Assembly: GCA_013397115.1 (NCBI GenBank)
Contig: VWZW01001014.1
Coordinates: 789,766 to 853,765, forward strand
DNA length: 64,000 nucleotides
Direction: 5' to 3'
Source: Edolisoma coerulescens
Taxonomy: Eukaryota; Chordata; Aves; Passeriformes; Campephagidae
The notes beneath the pieces are model-generated. The model had not been told where the DNA came from. It saw only the letters and a list, made by a program, of their open reading frames with translations, and did no database searches. The position numbers and the translations under genes are program-made. Positions 63,249 to 64,000 of this stretch are shown here, one piece after another; within the stretch, counting starts at the first letter, position 1; each line of letters opens with the position of its first letter.

Positions 63249-64000
63249 GTAAGCAGATCCAATATGCAAGTCTACTAATGAACTAGTTTTGCTTTATTTT
63301 CAACTTGTACGATTAAAAGTTTGATGGCTTTTTTCCTTTTCCTCTTTCTTTTTTTCTTCTTTTGCTGCTTCGTCTGTAATTTTCAGGTAGGACATGTCTT
63401 TGAATACTTTTCAGTGAATCATGCTTCTAAACCATCGTCTCATCCATCATAAACTTACTGAAAACATGTAACTGTGTATAATAAACTCCACCATGAATGA
63501 AAATATGCCATAGCAGCATAAATCACTTTCTTCAATATGCATTCTCAAAACATCCCTAGTTCTGTTTATTGGCACTAAATAGCAACCTGTTATTAAATAC
63601 ATGTTGAGAAAGAAAGCAATTGATAACCTATTGAGAATTTGTGCTTTATTTTATGCCACTGAAATGTAGTATTTAGATAACTCAGTCATTCATGTTTTCT
63701 CAGGTGGCTTTTTCTGTGGAGATAGAAGCAATATTTAAATTTCAATGCTAACACTGAGAGGCAGAAAACCACATCTACAGTAATGCCTTGCTTCCTAACA
63801 GACCTTTTCTAATCTTTCTGAATTACTGATCTTTCCTGCGCTCAACTTGTTGCAAGCAGTTACAAAGAGTTTACTGATACGGTCTAACATACAAGGAACC
63901 AGACTGATAGTGCTGTAGTTCTTTTATGGGGTGATAAAATTGGACTTCAGATCAGCAGAGGAGAGGTAGGCCATTGGTATTCAACTCCAATTTCTTTCAA
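63249..64000. other. Start of the intron after exon L
   Basis: Begins with the donor gtaagc. No further ATP10A exon is seen before the window ends. Confidence 0.8.

Noticed and set aside
1..64000. CRISPR arrays, tRNA or rRNA genes, bacterial-type operons or a novel multi-gene system
   Set aside because: None is visible; the window reads as one animal gene with introns and interspersed repeats.

Overview
This is a window of vertebrate nuclear DNA, almost certainly from a bird. It is AT-rich and intron-dominated. It carries several fragments of CR1 (the dominant avian LINE), a solo LTR of avian alpharetrovirus/ERVK type, and one split gene with conserved GT-AG exons. The species cannot be fixed from the sequence; a galliform such as chicken or turkey would fit the repeat types.

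The only protein-coding gene I can support is the middle part of ATP10A, on the + strand. ATP10A is a P4-type ATPase, a phospholipid flippase. Twelve consecutive coding exons lie between 11,824 and 63,248. They join in one frame into 2,308 nt (about 769 codons) without stop or frameshift. They begin in the actuator domain just after membrane helices 1-2 and include the DGET loop, helices 3-4 with the PISL motif, the DKTGTLT phosphorylation site, the long cytoplasmic nucleotide-binding domain (ESPDEAAL, FDSVRKRM, KGAD) and the start of the distal phosphorylation domain (TGDK). The N-terminal exons and the C-terminal half (GDGxND hinge, helices 5-10) lie outside the window. The paralogue call (ATP10A, not ATP10B or ATP10D) rests on recalled family sequences, mainly the paralogue-specific linker around 51.3-51.5 kb and the start of the 54.6 kb exon.

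Layout: 1-11.8 kb is upstream intron with two CR1 fragments, a probable old LTR-like repeat, a diverged 132-bp duplication and a very young 190-bp tandem duplication. Exon A is followed by a 17.3 kb intron with a CR1 fragment that keeps reverse-transcriptase remnants. Exons B to F lie at 29.3-40.4 kb; this stretch contains a CpG-richer intronic island with a CTCF-like core at 37.2 kb and another CR1 fragment. The 10.9 kb intron at 40.4-51.3 kb holds the LTR, a 195-bp pure polypurine tract next to a CTTC/CTGC polypyrimidine tract, and a MIR-like ancient SINE. Exons G to L lie at 51.3-63.2 kb.

I found no tRNA, rRNA, CRISPR or second protein gene, and no evidence of an undescribed multi-gene system. 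The items most worth a second look are structural: the young tandem duplication, the purine/pyrimidine tract pair, the CpG-rich island and the LTR.
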